Shown: in pieces, positions 47,519-58,937 of the stretch | Layout of the letters: each line of letters starts with the position of its first letter | How positions within the stretch are numbered: the stretch's first letter is position 1 | Assembly (NCBI GenBank): GCA_029204225.1 | Contig: CM055093.1 | Location: 26,943,566-27,007,565, forward strand | Reading direction: 5' to 3' | Origin: Diphasiastrum complanatum | Lineage: Eukaryota > Streptophyta > Lycopodiopsida > Lycopodiales > Lycopodiaceae | DNA length: 64,000 nt | Made by a program: the position numbers and the translations under genes | Notes under the pieces: generated by a model | What the model was told of the DNA's origin: nothing | Databases searched by the model: none | Seen by the model: the letters and a program-made list of their open reading frames with translations, nothing else

Positions 47519-48930
47519 CAAACAAAACAATAGTGATAGAAATCACATTTGAACTTATAGTAACTAACTTTGAAATTGCCAGTACTATAGTGATTACGTA
47601 GCCAAACAATTAGGCATCGAAAATTATCAGACAAATAATTAGTCGTGAATTGTTTGTGAATTAGTCGCGAAGAAATACAAAAACGCATACATTCTGAGAC
47701 GAAAGATGAACGCAATAAAGGATAGTATTGATTCAGTATGAAAATGTAACATAAGTAAATGAGTACAATAAGTTGCGGATTGAAGCCGCGTACTCTATGC
47801 TATCTCTGAGCGGCTAAAATGAAAGTCTGAATTAAGCGCAATGTTGATAAGCAGTGGTGCAATAGCGATCTCTAAAACAACTCTAAGAAGTGAGCTAGAA
47901 TGCTCAGGAGTGTTCAAGCTCACAGGTTGAGAGAGAGAGAGAGAGCTAACTATTCAAAATGCTTCTTCTGATGATTATTACTAACTGTATGAATATGAAC
48001 AGCTATTTATACTAAGAAATTAGGTCGTCAAATGCGATCGCCAGTTGGTTGGTGAACCGTTGACATCCATCTGGTCCTTGCCATTGATTGTTGATAAACG
48101 ATGAAATTGGCCGTAAACGTTATGTCTGCATAAATGAACCAAAACTGTAGCTATGCAAAAATGAACTAAAGTAGCCACAGGTGACACTGTCGGGTTTTTC
48201 GCGAAAAAGAAAAAAAAGGAGAAGGTGCTCTTAAATCTCATTTAGGGTTGCTCCACACTTTGTCAGAGTCATTTCCTTAACACTTGAGACTCTTCTGAAA
48301 AGTGAAAAATGCGACACTACATTTTTCAACAGGATTCTTGACAGGCAAAAAAGGAGACACTGCCGTAAACTCTACAGATTATGTAAAACACTTGTAATTC
48401 TGCAGATTACATAAAAACACGAGAAAATCCGCAGAACTGGATAAACGATGGATGAAGTTTAAAACCGATTAGTCGATTGGTAAGAAAGAGAATAATCCAA
48501 CACTCCTTCTTAATCTGCAGAAATGAACTAAAACAGCCACAGGCGACACTGTCGGGTGTTTCACAAAAAAAGAAGAAAAAGGAGAAGGTGTCCTTAAATC
48601 TCATTTAGGGTTGTCCCACACTTTGCCAGAGTCATTTCCTTAACATTTGAGGCTCTTCTGAAAAAGCGAAAAATGCGACACTATAATTTTACACGAGATT
48701 TTTGTCAGGCGAAAAATGGGAAAAGGGAGACACTGCATTTTTCAACGAGATTCTTGACAGGCGAAAAAGGAGACACTGTTGTAAACTCTGTGTAATTCTA
48801 CAGACTGTGTAAAAACACTTGTAATTCTGTAGACTGTATAAAAACACGAGAAAATCCGCAAAACTGGATAAACAATGGATGAAGATTAAAACCAATTAAT
48901 CAATTGGTAAGAAAGAGAATAATCCAACAA
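47519..48930 (-). mobile_element. LTR pair G: two LTRs with only a polypurine tract between
   Basis: The segment ending gagaataatccaaca at 48512 is followed by ctccttcttaatctgcag (48513-48530) and then by a second copy (about 48531-48930). That copy repeats about 48165-48512 and ends with the same aataatccaaca. On the - strand this reads truncated 5' LTR, polypurine tract, 3' LTR. The LTR family matches the LTR of copia-L at about 21912-21996. The left limit, 47519, is approximate. It interrupts the copia-F GAG-pre-integrase region. Confidence 0.75.
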
Positions 48931-49263
48931 TTGGACCCTCCTACCTGAATTGATGATTCTGCTAACTAAGAGCAGATTCTTGGTCAGATTTGGAACGTGG
49001 AGAATGTTGGACAACAACTTGACCTCACCTCTTTTGAATTCAACACTGACTGTTCTTTCACCTTCGATTGAATGTGATGTGTTGTCTCCAAGTTACACAA
49101 CTCGAGAGTGGGTGAATGACTTATAGTCTTTGAACCAGTCGCGATGGTGATTCATGTATTGAGTTGCTCCAAAATCTAGATACTAGGAATCGATATCTTG
49201 TTGTTCTCCAACTTTGTTCATGAAAGCTGCCTCATCTTCTTCTTCTTGTTGATGATATGAGTG
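48931..49263 (-). pseudogene. Copia-F protease region, beyond LTR pair G
   Basis: On the - strand the DSGA region is decayed near 49180, followed by HHRDWFKDYKSFTHSRVV and ILHVPNLTKNLLLVSRIINS, standard for the copia protease end. It leads into the LTR G insertion at 48930. Upstream it breaks at 49263, where sequence of the J element starts. Gag is missing. Confidence 0.7.
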
Positions 49264-49623
49264 ACTGGATAATTTCATATTGTAATTATAATTATTTTAT
49301 TATTTCTTTAACTTTAGTCTCCTAAGTTAGGTTATTTCACCTAGTGTTTCATGTAAGCGTTTTACATGAAAGTGATGTTACTAACTTGTGTTGAGTGTAA
49401 CCCTGTCGAGAAATATATTTCTTAGTGTACTTTTCAAACCAGAGTTTGTACTCCAAAGCAAAGATTAACGATTGGAAATAGGTTTATCTTTGAGTACTTG
49501 TTTGATAAGAAAGTCATACTAAAGATAATGATTTTCTCGGTTAATATTGAAAGTTAAAGGAACTCTAATTCTTTCATGTTTAAAGAGCTTCTAAAGATAG
49601 AAGCAGTTTAAGGAGGGAAGAAT
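49264..49623 (+). other. 3' untranslated tail and polypurine tract of the J element
   Basis: AT-rich non-coding sequence ends with TTTAAGGAGGGAAGAA (49608-49623), a polypurine tract placed directly before the J LTR start. The same tract-LTR junction occurs in reverse at 25098-25108. No coding was seen here. Confidence 0.65.
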
Positions 49624-49858
49624 GTTATGTCCATGGCTAGTAAGTAGGATTCAATATACTCCTAGTCTTGGATACACGGTACTCCAATAAATTAAGCTGT
49701 TAGTTATGCCACGTCATACTGGATGTGACCCGAAAGTAACTAATATCCTTGTGAGGCCCAAGACACACTAAATGGAGTTTAGACAAGGTATGAGATAGTG
49801 TATGCATGTGTAGAGTTATCAATAGCAATTCCATGAATAGTTGATCCATGCTTAGGAC
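49624..49858 (+). mobile_element. LTR of J, left piece
   Basis: It starts TGTTATGTCCATG after the polypurine tract. It matches the inverse complement of 24858-25098. It stops at aggac (49854-49858), the target site used by copia-I; the LTR resumes after the second aggac at 55415. Confidence 0.85.
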
Positions 49859-50120
49859 TGTTAGTAATCAGATATGGAACATCAAGCATTCACCATCAAC
49901 AATCACCACAAGAAGACGGAAGAAGAACACGCACTATCACTCTATCACCCTAACTCATACAGAATGTAAAATGTACAAATAAATCCTGAACCCTGATAGA
50001 GAGAGAAAACCTACGAGTAGACTAATAGACTAGCCTACGGCTAATGACAACTGGCCATAGTTGTCAACATTAATGTACATTGTAAACAATAAAAATGAAG
50101 TTTATTATTGATTTCTAACA
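49859..50120 (-). mobile_element. 3' LTR of copia-I
   Basis: TGTTAGTAATCAG at the start and TTTCTAACA at the end. It pairs with 55152-55414, with a few differences (the start there reads TGTCAATAATCAG). Differences between the pair could date the insertion. Confidence 0.92.
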
Positions 50121-50134
50121 CTCTCCCTCAATGA

Positions 50135-51605
50135 TAAAATTATATTCTTCTATTCCTAATAGAGTACGAAACCTCTCAAATCTACATCTACCTAATGACT
50201 TAGTAAAAATATCTGCCATTTGATCTTCAGATTTACAAAAAACAAGATCAATGGCTCCATCAAGAATTCTCTCTCGAACAAAATGGTATTGTATTTCGAT
50301 GTGCTTGGTTCAAGCATGTAAAACTGGATTTTTGGCAAGGTGAATGCAACTTTGATTATCGCAAGATATAGTAGTTGCATCCACTTGTGGTTGACCTAAA
50401 TCCACAAGCAATCTTCATAACCATACCGCTTCTTGTGTAGCATTGTCGAGTGCTTGATATTCAGCTTCCGTCGATGATAAGGCTACTGTAGGTTGCTTTT
50501 TGCTGCTCCATGAAATTGCAGTTGTACCATAACTGAATGTATGACCACTAGTAGATCTTTTGTCATCAATATTACCTGCCCAATCGACATCTGTATAACC
50601 TACCAACATTGGCGCTTTAGGCTGATCATACTTCAAACCAAAATTCAATGTCCCTTGAATGTACCTAATAATACGTTTAGCAGACTTCCAGTGTGCTTGA
50701 CTAGGATCTTGCATAAATTGACTAACAACACCAACAACACAAGAAATATCAGGTCGTGTGTGTGTCAAATAAATTAAACTACCCACCAACTGTCTATACA
50801 AATAAGCATCCACTTTCTCAGATTCATCATATGCAGTAAGCTTCATGTTGACATTCATAGGTGTACTCAAAGGCTTACAATCCTGCATATAAAGCAAATC
50901 TCGTGCATATTTGCTTTGTATAAGAAAGACCATGTCTTCTTTTTGCCATACTTCAATGCCAAGACAATAGTGCATCAATCCTAGATCACTCATGTCAAAA
51001 GCATTGGAAAGATCTGATTTTATTTCATCAATTAAGCTCTCATTACTTCCTGTAATAATCAAATCATCCACGTACAACACAATGAACACTATATCTGAAT
51101 CTTGCTTTAGAATGTAAAGATTAGGATCAACATCACTCTTTACCATTCCCCTTTGCTTGAAGTGTTCATCAATGCAAGAGTACCACGCCCGTGGTGCTTG
51201 TTTCAATCCATAAATGGCTTTGTTGAGCTTACAAACAAGATGCTCTCTCCTTGGCTCAACAAATCCTTGAGGTTGTACTAAGTACACCTCTTCATCTAGC
51301 ACTCCATTAAGAAAAGCATATTTAACGTCCATTTGCTGGATCTTCCAACCATAGAAAGCATAAATAGCAATGATAGAATGTATAGTCACCATCTTAGCTA
51401 CGGGTGCGAAGGTTTCCTCAAAATCAATACCATCTTGTTGCTCAAATCCTCTCGCAACCAACCGTGCTTTGTACTTGTTGAGTTGCCCATCTGCTCCATA
51501 TTTGATTTTATAAATCCATTTGCAAGTGATAGGCTTCTTACCATCAGGTAGCTCAACCAAATTCCAGATCCTCTTTTTCGATATGGCTTCCATTTCTATT
51601 TCCAT
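50135..51605 (-). pseudogene. Copia-I reverse transcriptase and RNase H
   Basis: A 396-codon frame (51605-50415) has CKWIYKIKYGADGQLNKYKA, EETFAPVAKMVTIHSIIAI, YGLKQAPRAWYSCIDEHFKQ, YVDD (51063-51074), HTRPDISCVVGVVSQFM, and RNase H motifs TDVDWAGNIDDKRSTSG and LSSTEAEYQALDNATQEAVW. Near YARDLLYMQDCK a few residues usual in the family are missing. After a stop at 50415 the RNase H end with its last catalytic Asp (DNQS) continues to about 50190 in decayed form. All RT catalytic residues are intact. Confidence 0.9.
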
Positions 51606-51699
51606 AGCTGCATGCCACTCCTTGTGCTCCTTTGTATCAAAAGTTTTGGTTCTTGAGCCTTGAGCACAGAGCCCATCAGGGCTAGATTCATCTCTAATC

Positions 51700-52762
51700 T
51701 TGCAGGAGGTTTTCGATTTCTACTTGATCTTATAAGCTCTCATTGCTCACTTGATGAGGGAGTATCTCCCTTATTAGCATCACTTGTTACTGACAAGTAC
51801 CACTTACGCGAGTCTCATTATTAACCCTGTCTTTTTTGATTGGCTCTTCTATATCGACACCAACTTCTTCCTTCACTTTCACTTTAGCTTTATCATCAAA
51901 GGGATCAATTGTCAATTTTATTTGGTCATTTTGACCCATCTTATCAAAAGTAGCATCTTTGAAAATCACGATCTTTTGTGCATATGTGTCATACATCTTG
52001 TATGCCTTGGCTCTTTCATCATATCCAAGAAAAATACACTTAACAGCTTTAACATCCAGCTTCTTTCATTTTTCATCAGGCACATGAGCGTAAGCATCAC
52101 AACCAAATACTCGTAAATGAGAAACATTAGGTTTCTTTCCAATAAAAGCTTCATAAGGTGTCTTACCCTCCACGGACGTAGTAGGACACCGATTCAATGA
52201 GTAGTTGTGTTGCATGCTTCTGCCCAAAAAGTATTTGGCAAACCCTTGCTCTTAATCATTGCTCTAGCCATCTCCACAATGGATTTGTTTTTCCATTCTG
52301 CAACTTCATTCTATTGTGGTGAATAGGGTCTAGTAGTTTGTCTCTTGATCCCCTGATCCTTGCAAAAATTTATGAACTCTGTTGAAAAATACTCACCGCC
52401 ACCATCTCATCTGAGGGTCTTAATATAACAACCTGTTTGTTTTTCAACTAGAGCCTTGAACTCTCTAAACTTGGCAAAAGCATCAGATTTCTTGCTTATG
52501 TAATAAATCCAGATATGTCTACTATAGTCATCAATAAATGTGATGAAATAGTAACAACCACTAATGGACCTAGTTTGTATTGTCCACACAGATCACTATG
52601 AACAAGATCAGGAATGCCATTGGCTCTTCTTGTTCCATTTTTGGGAAATCTCTCTCTCTATGCTGTTTTCCCAAAATGCAACCCTCACAAAATTTTTTTT
52701 CAAAAGAAATATCAGGCAATCCAACAACTAGATTACCTCTTTTAAGGATTTGCAAGCTTTAA
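51700..52762 (-). pseudogene. Copia-I integrase, frameshifted
   Basis: From the right: CEGCILGKQHRERDF (HHCC end), then a frame change, then YYFITFIDDYSRHIWIYYIS, the first catalytic region, and CYIKTLR leading to the second Asp, which is followed by stops (52320-52400). The catalytic Glu region near 52290 is decayed. The C-terminal part is readable in fragments to about 51970 (FGCDAYAHVPD-like), then the variable linker. Confidence 0.8.
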
Positions 52763-52849
52763 GCACTAATATGACCAAACCTTTGATGCCAAAGGTTCAA
52801 CAGTGCTTACCATAGCTTGAGTAAATGATCTCACATTCAATTTGTAGAG

Positions 52850-53267
52850 TCAATTCCCATTGACTCTAGCTCCTATAGCAATCACTTTGTACTGATTCTT
52901 GATGTCTTTGACAAGACATTTGTCACTGTCAAACTCAACCTTGAGCTTTTGATCAGCCATCGTCCCAACAGATAGTAGATTGTTAGCTAAGCCAGGTACA
53001 TATTGCACATTGTTTATTTGCTTTATCTTCCCGTTGGCTAACTTCACTGGTACCACTCCAAATCATTTAACAGATAGCAATTTTCCATCAACTTGCCCAA
53101 CTTCATTACCATTGTTAGTTTCCTTGAGTTCGGAAAACAACTCTTTCCTTGAAGTCATGTGCTTGGATGCACCACTATCAATGTACCAGGTATTCTTGGC
53201 TTCATCACTTGTCATTAGTGCTGTAATGAACAATTTTGAACTCTCATCTATATCATCTTCATATTGA
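52850..53267 (-). pseudogene. Copia-I aspartic protease
   Basis: The active site is encoded by the complement of 53168-53179 (TWYIDSGASKHMTSRKELF). It continues through a stop near 53065 to VPVKLANGKIKQINNVQYVP and GLANNLLSVGTMADQKLKVE. Confidence 0.85.
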
Positions 53268-53329
53268 TCATCATCGTATTGATGTTGATTTGTATAATTG
53301 TCTTCATAATAATAGTCATCAAATTGATG

Positions 53330-54231
53330 TTAATAAGCATAGTTTCTCTCTTGCCATTTGTCTTTTCTTTGTTCCATCTCCTTCTGTTTCTTGAAGCATT
53401 CACACTCCCAGTGGCCAGGTTTGTTGTAGTACCTACAATTTTCAGGTTTATTTTGTTTTGAATAGCCGTGTCCTTGACCTTGACCTTGACTCCAATTGCC
53501 TCGATTCGGACCATCATTAAATTGCTCATGAAATTGTTGAAACGATCCCCGACTTGAGTTTCCTCTTCTCGATTGATACCTTCCAGGGCCAAATCTTCCA
53601 CCTTGTCCTCTAACTACAAGAGCTTGATCATAGCTTCTATTACGATGATTCAAGTTCTCTTGACTTTGCTCTTCTTGCAAAAGCAATCCACCTAGTTCTT
53701 CATAGGTTGGAAGATTTTCTCTTCTGGCTATACTCGTCACAAACATCTGATGTGACTCACTCAGACTATTCAATGTCAATTGCACGATCCCACGATCTTG
53801 TATTCACTCTCCAACTGCTGCTAATTGGTCACGGATCTCTTTGATCTTCAATATGTGATTGGCAATAGTTGCACCATCATCCATCCGCAATGTATGCAAC
53901 TTCATCTTCAGAAATAGTATTCAAGATGTATTTGTCGTATCAAACAATGCCTTCAATGTATCCCATGCTTCTTTTCTCCTTCTGAATATGAAATATAGGG
54001 AATAATTGCATCTCTAACTGATAAGTTGATGACATTTTGGGCTTTCCATTTTCTCCTATCAAATGCCTGCTGATCTTCTTCAATCACTGGCCTTGTCTCT
54101 TCACCTGTCACGATCTCCCATAGCTCCTTTTCCATCAAAATGTTCTTCAGTTTGAATTTCCAAACTGCATAGTTGCCGACACCTTCGAATTTGCTTGACT
54201 CATTAAGGACACTCTCGCTTAGAGTTGCCAT
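53330..54231 (-). pseudogene. Copia-I gag with altered zinc knuckle
   Basis: The start is the ATG complementary to 54229-54231 (MATLSESVLNESSKFEGVGN), with WKFKLKNILMEKELWEIVTG. A frameshift after 53953 leads, through fragments, to the frame 53785-53330: LPTYEELGGLLLQEEQSQEN, a Gly/Arg/Gln-rich stretch and CRYYNKPGHWECEC. In this knuckle the second Cys of CX2CX4HX4C is Tyr, one base from Cys. Gag would still form particles but RNA binding is doubtful. Confidence 0.85.
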
Positions 54232-54309
54232 TACTGGATAGATGACTCTGGATCACAAAGTTTATCACACCATAGAACTGTAAATTTTTCATTGTACACC
54301 TAATATTGG

Positions 54310-54540
54310 TATGATGCGTGGGTGCACGACTGCTCGGGATTCTCTTTAGCTCACGTGCGTGGATGACGGGTATGTGATATCGGTATGACGCGCGGATGTA
54401 CGACTGCTCAATATTTTCTTTACCTTTGGCGTGTGGATTTCCGATATTGGTACAAATATGCTATATCTGTATGACGCGTGGATGTACAACTGTTCAGGAT
54501 TTTTTTTACCTCTGGCGCGTCGATCTGACATTGGTACGGA
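54310..54540. repeat. Three tandem copies in the copia-I leader
   Basis: A unit of about 65-105 bases with the words tatgacgcg, ggatgtacgactgct and ctttaccttt recurs three times (from about 54312, 54381 and 54468), with ggtatgtgatat or gctatatctg between. It lies between primer-binding site and gag. Confidence 0.7.
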
Positions 54541-54758
54541 AAAGGTGAAAAGTAGAGGGAATATGAGAAATTTCAAAGAGAATATTCTTTGCAAAGATTT
54601 TGAAATGTGTGATCATTCAAAAGACAGAGATCAGTAATGTAAAAAGTATGAAGCCTCCTAACTCTGAATGACAGTACTAGACACTGTCTAGTGTGATTTG
54701 CGATACCCCAAACAGACAAATGAGAGATTTCTTGGCAAACCTCTCACGCAAATGGTAC

Positions 54759-54963
54759 TTTTCACAACAACTAGAAAGTATTGTAAAAATCTCCCCCCAA
54801 TCAACAGATTTTCAATCTGTCTAATACTGCCCTGGCCTTTATGATGCCTCCAAGACTGTGCTTTTCACAACAACTAGGAAGTATTGTAAAAAAAAACCTC
54901 CCCACTCAACAGATTTTCAATCTGTCTGATGCTGCCCTGGCCTTTTTGATGCCTCCGAGACTG
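54759..54963. repeat. Two tandem copies of about 103 bp in the copia-I leader
   Basis: cttttcacaacaactagaaa to cctccaagactgtgc (about 54758-54859) is repeated directly as 54860-54963 with few changes (cagattttcaatctgtct and ccctggcctt are the same in both). Confidence 0.85.
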
Positions 54964-55151
54964 TGTCTTTGTTCCCCACTAATGATTATGAGCTCCAAAC
55001 CTGCAAAATACACCAAAGAAGAATTTCTTCCATCCATTTTTGTCTCTCCAAGCTTTCACCTCCCGTGAAGGTTTTTCTCACTTCATTGCGGAGCCTGTGA
55101 CAAGTTGTATCCACTGATCAGGCACGCATGACTATCGCTGCTCTGATAACA

Positions 55152-55414
55152 TGTCAATAATCAGATATGGAACATCAAGCATTTACCATAAGCAATCACC
55201 ACAAAAAGACGGAAGAAGAACACACACTATCACTCTATCACCCTAACTCATACAGAATGTGAAATGTACAAATAAACTTTGAACCCTGATAGAGAGAAAA
55301 AAACCTACGAGTAGACTAATAGACTAGCCTACGACTAATGACAACTGGTCACAACTGTCAACATTAATGTACATCGTAAACAATAACAATGAAGTTTATC
55401 ATTGATTTCTAACA
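55152..55414 (-). mobile_element. 5' LTR of copia-I
   Basis: It begins TGTCAATAATCAG and ends TTTCTAACA; the complement of the primer-binding site abuts its start. aggac follows at 55415-55419. Confidence 0.92.
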
Positions 55415-55419
55415 AGGAC

Positions 55420-55703
55420 TCTATTCTAGGTGAATCTATATATAGGAAACTTAGTGCTATGCATGGCTATGTGCCCAGGTTGCTTTTGGCTCTATATATT
55501 GAGGACAAACTCGTCTTACTCCTCATTGTGATCATTGATTCATTGCCAGGGTTTCAGTCTACCTTCATGCTTCTTATTCCTTGGCTTGGGGGTGAAGCTT
55601 CTAGAGTTGATTGGATGCTTCTACTTGGTTGGGTGGTTATTCCATAGTGTGTTTTCCATTGTATTTTATCTTGTAAGTAGGATCTTAGGGAGCTTCCCTT
55701 ATA
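55420..55703 (+). mobile_element. LTR of J, right piece
   Basis: tctattctaggtgaatctat continues the J LTR after copia-I. It matches the inverse complement of about 24570-24855, including tttggctctatatattgagg. Homology stops near 55703, so the LTR is truncated and the true 3' end of J is lost. Confidence 0.85.
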
Positions 55704-57996
55704 ATAGATCTATCAAAGATTGCTTGTGACTGACAGTTAGACCATTGTTGAGGAAGAATGTAAATCTGAAAGTGGATTTACGAGGGTCTACATCTCTTGT
55801 CCAACTTGCATCTGTGAAACCACTGAGTAGATTGTGTTTGTCATTGTCGACTCTCTATAATAAAGGAAAAAGTTCATAGTAGCTCAAAGATATCTTATGA
55901 CTATGATAAGAGCCTTCCAATGTGTTACACCAGGGTTAGTTATAAACTGATTGAGAGAGTTGACTGCAAAAGCTATGTCTGCCCTGGTATAGATCATGGC
56001 GTACATAAGAGATCCTATAATAGAATGGTAAGGATACTCACGCATTTGCTGCTTCTCTTGAATTGTTTGAGGACACTGGTTCTTTGACAACTTGAGACCT
56101 GGTTCCATTGGTGAGAGAGTTAACTTGCAATTAATCAGATTATATATGTCTAACATGTTGTAGATGTACCTCTGTTGAGTAATGTAGACCAACTGCTATT
56201 TTCTACCTCTGTGGATTTGAATACCAAGGCAGAAATGAGCTTCGCCCAGATCGGTCATGTCGAATTCAGAAGATAGCATTGTCTTGGCCTCTTTTATCAA
56301 ATTGTTACTGTTGTTGAAAAGTAATGTATCATCCACATATAGAGTGATAATGATAAAAGACTGCTGCACTCCTTTGAAGTAAACATTAGAATATGAAGAG
56401 CTTGGCATGTAGCCATTATCAATAAGGAACGTATTGATCCTTTGAAACCATACTCGAGCAGATTGCTTCATGCCATAAAGTGCCTTATGGAGTTTATACA
56501 CATGATTGTGTTTACCCTCGATAATATAACCTTCGGATTACACCATGTAAATGTCTTCTTCGATAACTCCATTGAGATATGTTGTCTGTACATCCATTTG
56601 ATGTATTTCCAAATCTACTACAATGGCAAATGATAGAGGAATGTTTGACTACTAGACTGAAAGTCTCAGTGTAATCAACATTGTATACCTGAGAAAACCC
56701 TTGGCGACAAGTCGTGCCTTTATCCTAGTGATGCTTCCATCTACATTGTACTTGACTTTGACAATCCATTTATAATCAACTACGTCTATGCTAGCAGGTA
56801 ATTTGACAATTGTCCATGTCTGGTTCTTGATAAGAGATGAATACTCTTTATCCATAGCTTCTTTCCAAAGATCTGAATAAGGCTGGCTGAGTGCCTCTTG
56901 GACAGTCGTCGGCTCGTGAACAAGATAGGCTACAGACTCGTCAATATATTTGTGAGGTGGTCTGCTAGTTCTTGAAGATCTTTTAGGTAATTGAGGAAGT
57001 TGATCATTTCCATTATACTGTAGTTGCTGAACTACAACATCCTCATCTTTTGATTCACCGTTGATTTATTGTTCATCAAGAGTAGATGAGCTTGGACCTT
57101 CAATGTGAATAGTCAAATGAGAATCGAGTGATAAACTGGCCAAAAGTTCAATATGTTAGGAGAATCTGATAGGTCGGCTGGATGGGCTGTTCCTTTTCCC
57201 TTCAGGTCTTGAAACTGATCTTTGATGAAGATGACATCCCGGCTAGTGAATATCTTTGACTCGATAAGATCGAACAACTTATACGCTTGATCTAAAGTAG
57301 TGTAGCTGATGAAAATACATTTGATACTTTGGAAGGCGAGCTTCTTCCTGGTACATCCAAAAACTCGTAGGTTTGATAAAGAAGGTTTGTTACCTGTCCA
57401 AACTTCGAATGGTATTTTGTCTGAGAGACCTTTAGTAGGACATCTGTTTTGAATATAGGTTGTTGTTGAAACAGCTTCAGTCCAGAAGGACTTCAGAAGC
57501 ATTGCATGTGATAACATGCACTTTGCCGATTCGACTAAGGTTCTGTTCTTTCTCTCAGCAAGACCATTTGACTGAGGCAAATAGGAGGTAATGTATTGTT
57601 GCTCAATGCAACCATTTTTAAGGAAATACTCCTTGAATTCGGTGGAGATGTATTCTACCCCGTAATTTGACCTCAATGCTTTGATTTGTTTGCCAGTTTG
57701 ATTTTCTGCATGCTCTTTGAATTGCCTGAACTTGATGAAAGCCTATGATTTCTATTTAATGAAATAAACAACTGTTCTTTTGGAGAATTTGTGAATAAAG
57801 GTAATGAAGTACTTTGCATCTAGTAATGAAGGATTTTGCATAGGTCCATGTATATATGTATGAACAACATCTAATAGATATTTTATTGCATGCCTATGAC
57901 TTGATCTGAAAAGAATCCTAGTCTGCTTTCCAAAGATGGAACTATGACAGACAGGGAGGTTGACCTTACCAGAAGGATAGTCGAGATCAAGTACTA
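55704..57996 (-). pseudogene. Copia-K pol remnant (RNase H to integrase)
   Basis: On the - strand, from the right: HHCC remnant and SHRHAIKYLLDVVHTYIHGP (57996-57752), integrase core and C-terminal part (57676-57113, with NGLAERKNRTLVESAKCMLS and KPSLSNLRVFGC), linker, RT fingers (56855-56652), YGMKQSARVWFQRINTFLID, YVDD (about 56335), and the RT/RNase H junction SIIGSLMYAMIYTRADIAFA. Only the first part of RNase H remains near 55710-55880. Its left end abuts the J LTR and its right end the second copia-F LTR. It is closest to copia-L. Confidence 0.85.
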
Positions 57997-58652
57997 GGAT
58001 ATTTGTTTCTCTAGTTGTTTTAGGGTTAATGATAAGTTGGCAACGTCGGTCTACCAATGTAGCAAAAATGCGAAAAACCTGAAAAACCTGAAGGTGCCCT
58101 TAGACTGAAGGTGTCCAAATCCTAAAGGTGCCCTTAGACTGAAGGTATGTAGATCCTGAAGGTGCCCTTAGACTGAAGGCAACGAAGAAGGCGAAAAAGA
58201 CGAAGGTGCCTTAGACTGAGGGTAGTGAAAAAGCCAAAGGTGCCTTAGACTAAATGCAACGAAGAAGCCGAAGGTGCCTTAAACTAAAGGCAGCGAAGAA
58301 GCTGAAGGTGCCTTAGATTAAAGACAACGAAAAACAGAAAAAGCCAAAGGTGCCTTAAAAATGGATTTTAAGGCATTCTGGCCACTTTGTCGCATTTTTT
58401 GCGAAGGGGCAAAAAAGGCGAAGGTGCCTTAAAATGGTTTCTAAGGCATTATGGCCACTTGGCCACTGTGTCACTTTTTTCGCGAAGGTGCAAAAAGACG
58501 AAGGTGCCTAAAAAGAAAAAAATGGATAAGGCAAAAAGAATCTCAAAAGAGAAAAAAATGAAAAGGTCCGAAAACACATATGTAGTCAGCCGATTTTCAG
58601 GATGCTCATTACTTGAACAATTTGTTTAAGACTGAGCATAAGAAATCTAACA
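57996..58652 (-). mobile_element. 5' LTR of copia-F, truncated
   Basis: It corresponds to about 44148-44796 of the other F LTR (ggatatttgtttctc to aatctaaca) and lacks about the first 390 bases. It includes the GAAGGTGCCTTA array. The catac at 58653-58657 equals the one at 43756-43760, which ties both LTRs to one insertion. The primer-binding site and gag that should precede it have been replaced by copia-K. Confidence 0.85.
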
Positions 58653-58937
58653 CATACTTTTCCATAACGTTGTTGAGATATCGTTGCTGACTGATGAAAA
58701 TTAGTCTGCTGGGTCGATCTCGTTGGATCTGGATTCTGAGACAATAGTGGGCTGGACCCATATCAGTCATCTTGTACTCATGGTCCAGCATGAATTTCGT
58801 ATCCTTCATCAGATTTAGATCATTACTGAATCTACATAGAGAGTGATGATGATGAAGTAATCTGATACAAACTTGAAGCAGACATTCAGTCTGCTGAGTT
58901 TGGAATAAAACCATTCTCGATTAGAAATGTGTTGATC
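58653..58937 (-). pseudogene. Copia-E reverse transcriptase (right half of the split element)
   Basis: On the - strand it has the RT end: [20 protein letters not shown] and GPAHYCLRIQIQRD, then SQQRYLNNVMEKY running to catac. The reading matches copia-F at 45600-45890. Joined to 43110-43755 it gives continuous RT/RNase H sequence, with one catac. The N-terminal side stops near 58937. Confidence 0.85.

Larger units (their letters stand above)
49859..55414 (-). mobile_element. Copia-I, complete 5.56-kb element with target duplication
   Basis: Both LTRs (49859-50120, 262 bp; 55152-55414, 263 bp) are present, flanked by aggac at 49854-49858 and 55415-55419. A polypurine tract complement ctctccctcaatg follows the first, and a primer-binding site complement ctctgataaca (55141-55151) precedes the second. 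Between them, on the - strand, are leader, gag, protease, integrase, RT and RNase H. Stops and frameshifts are fewer than in most neighbours. It is inserted in the J LTR and is therefore the youngest element of the stack. Confidence 0.95.
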
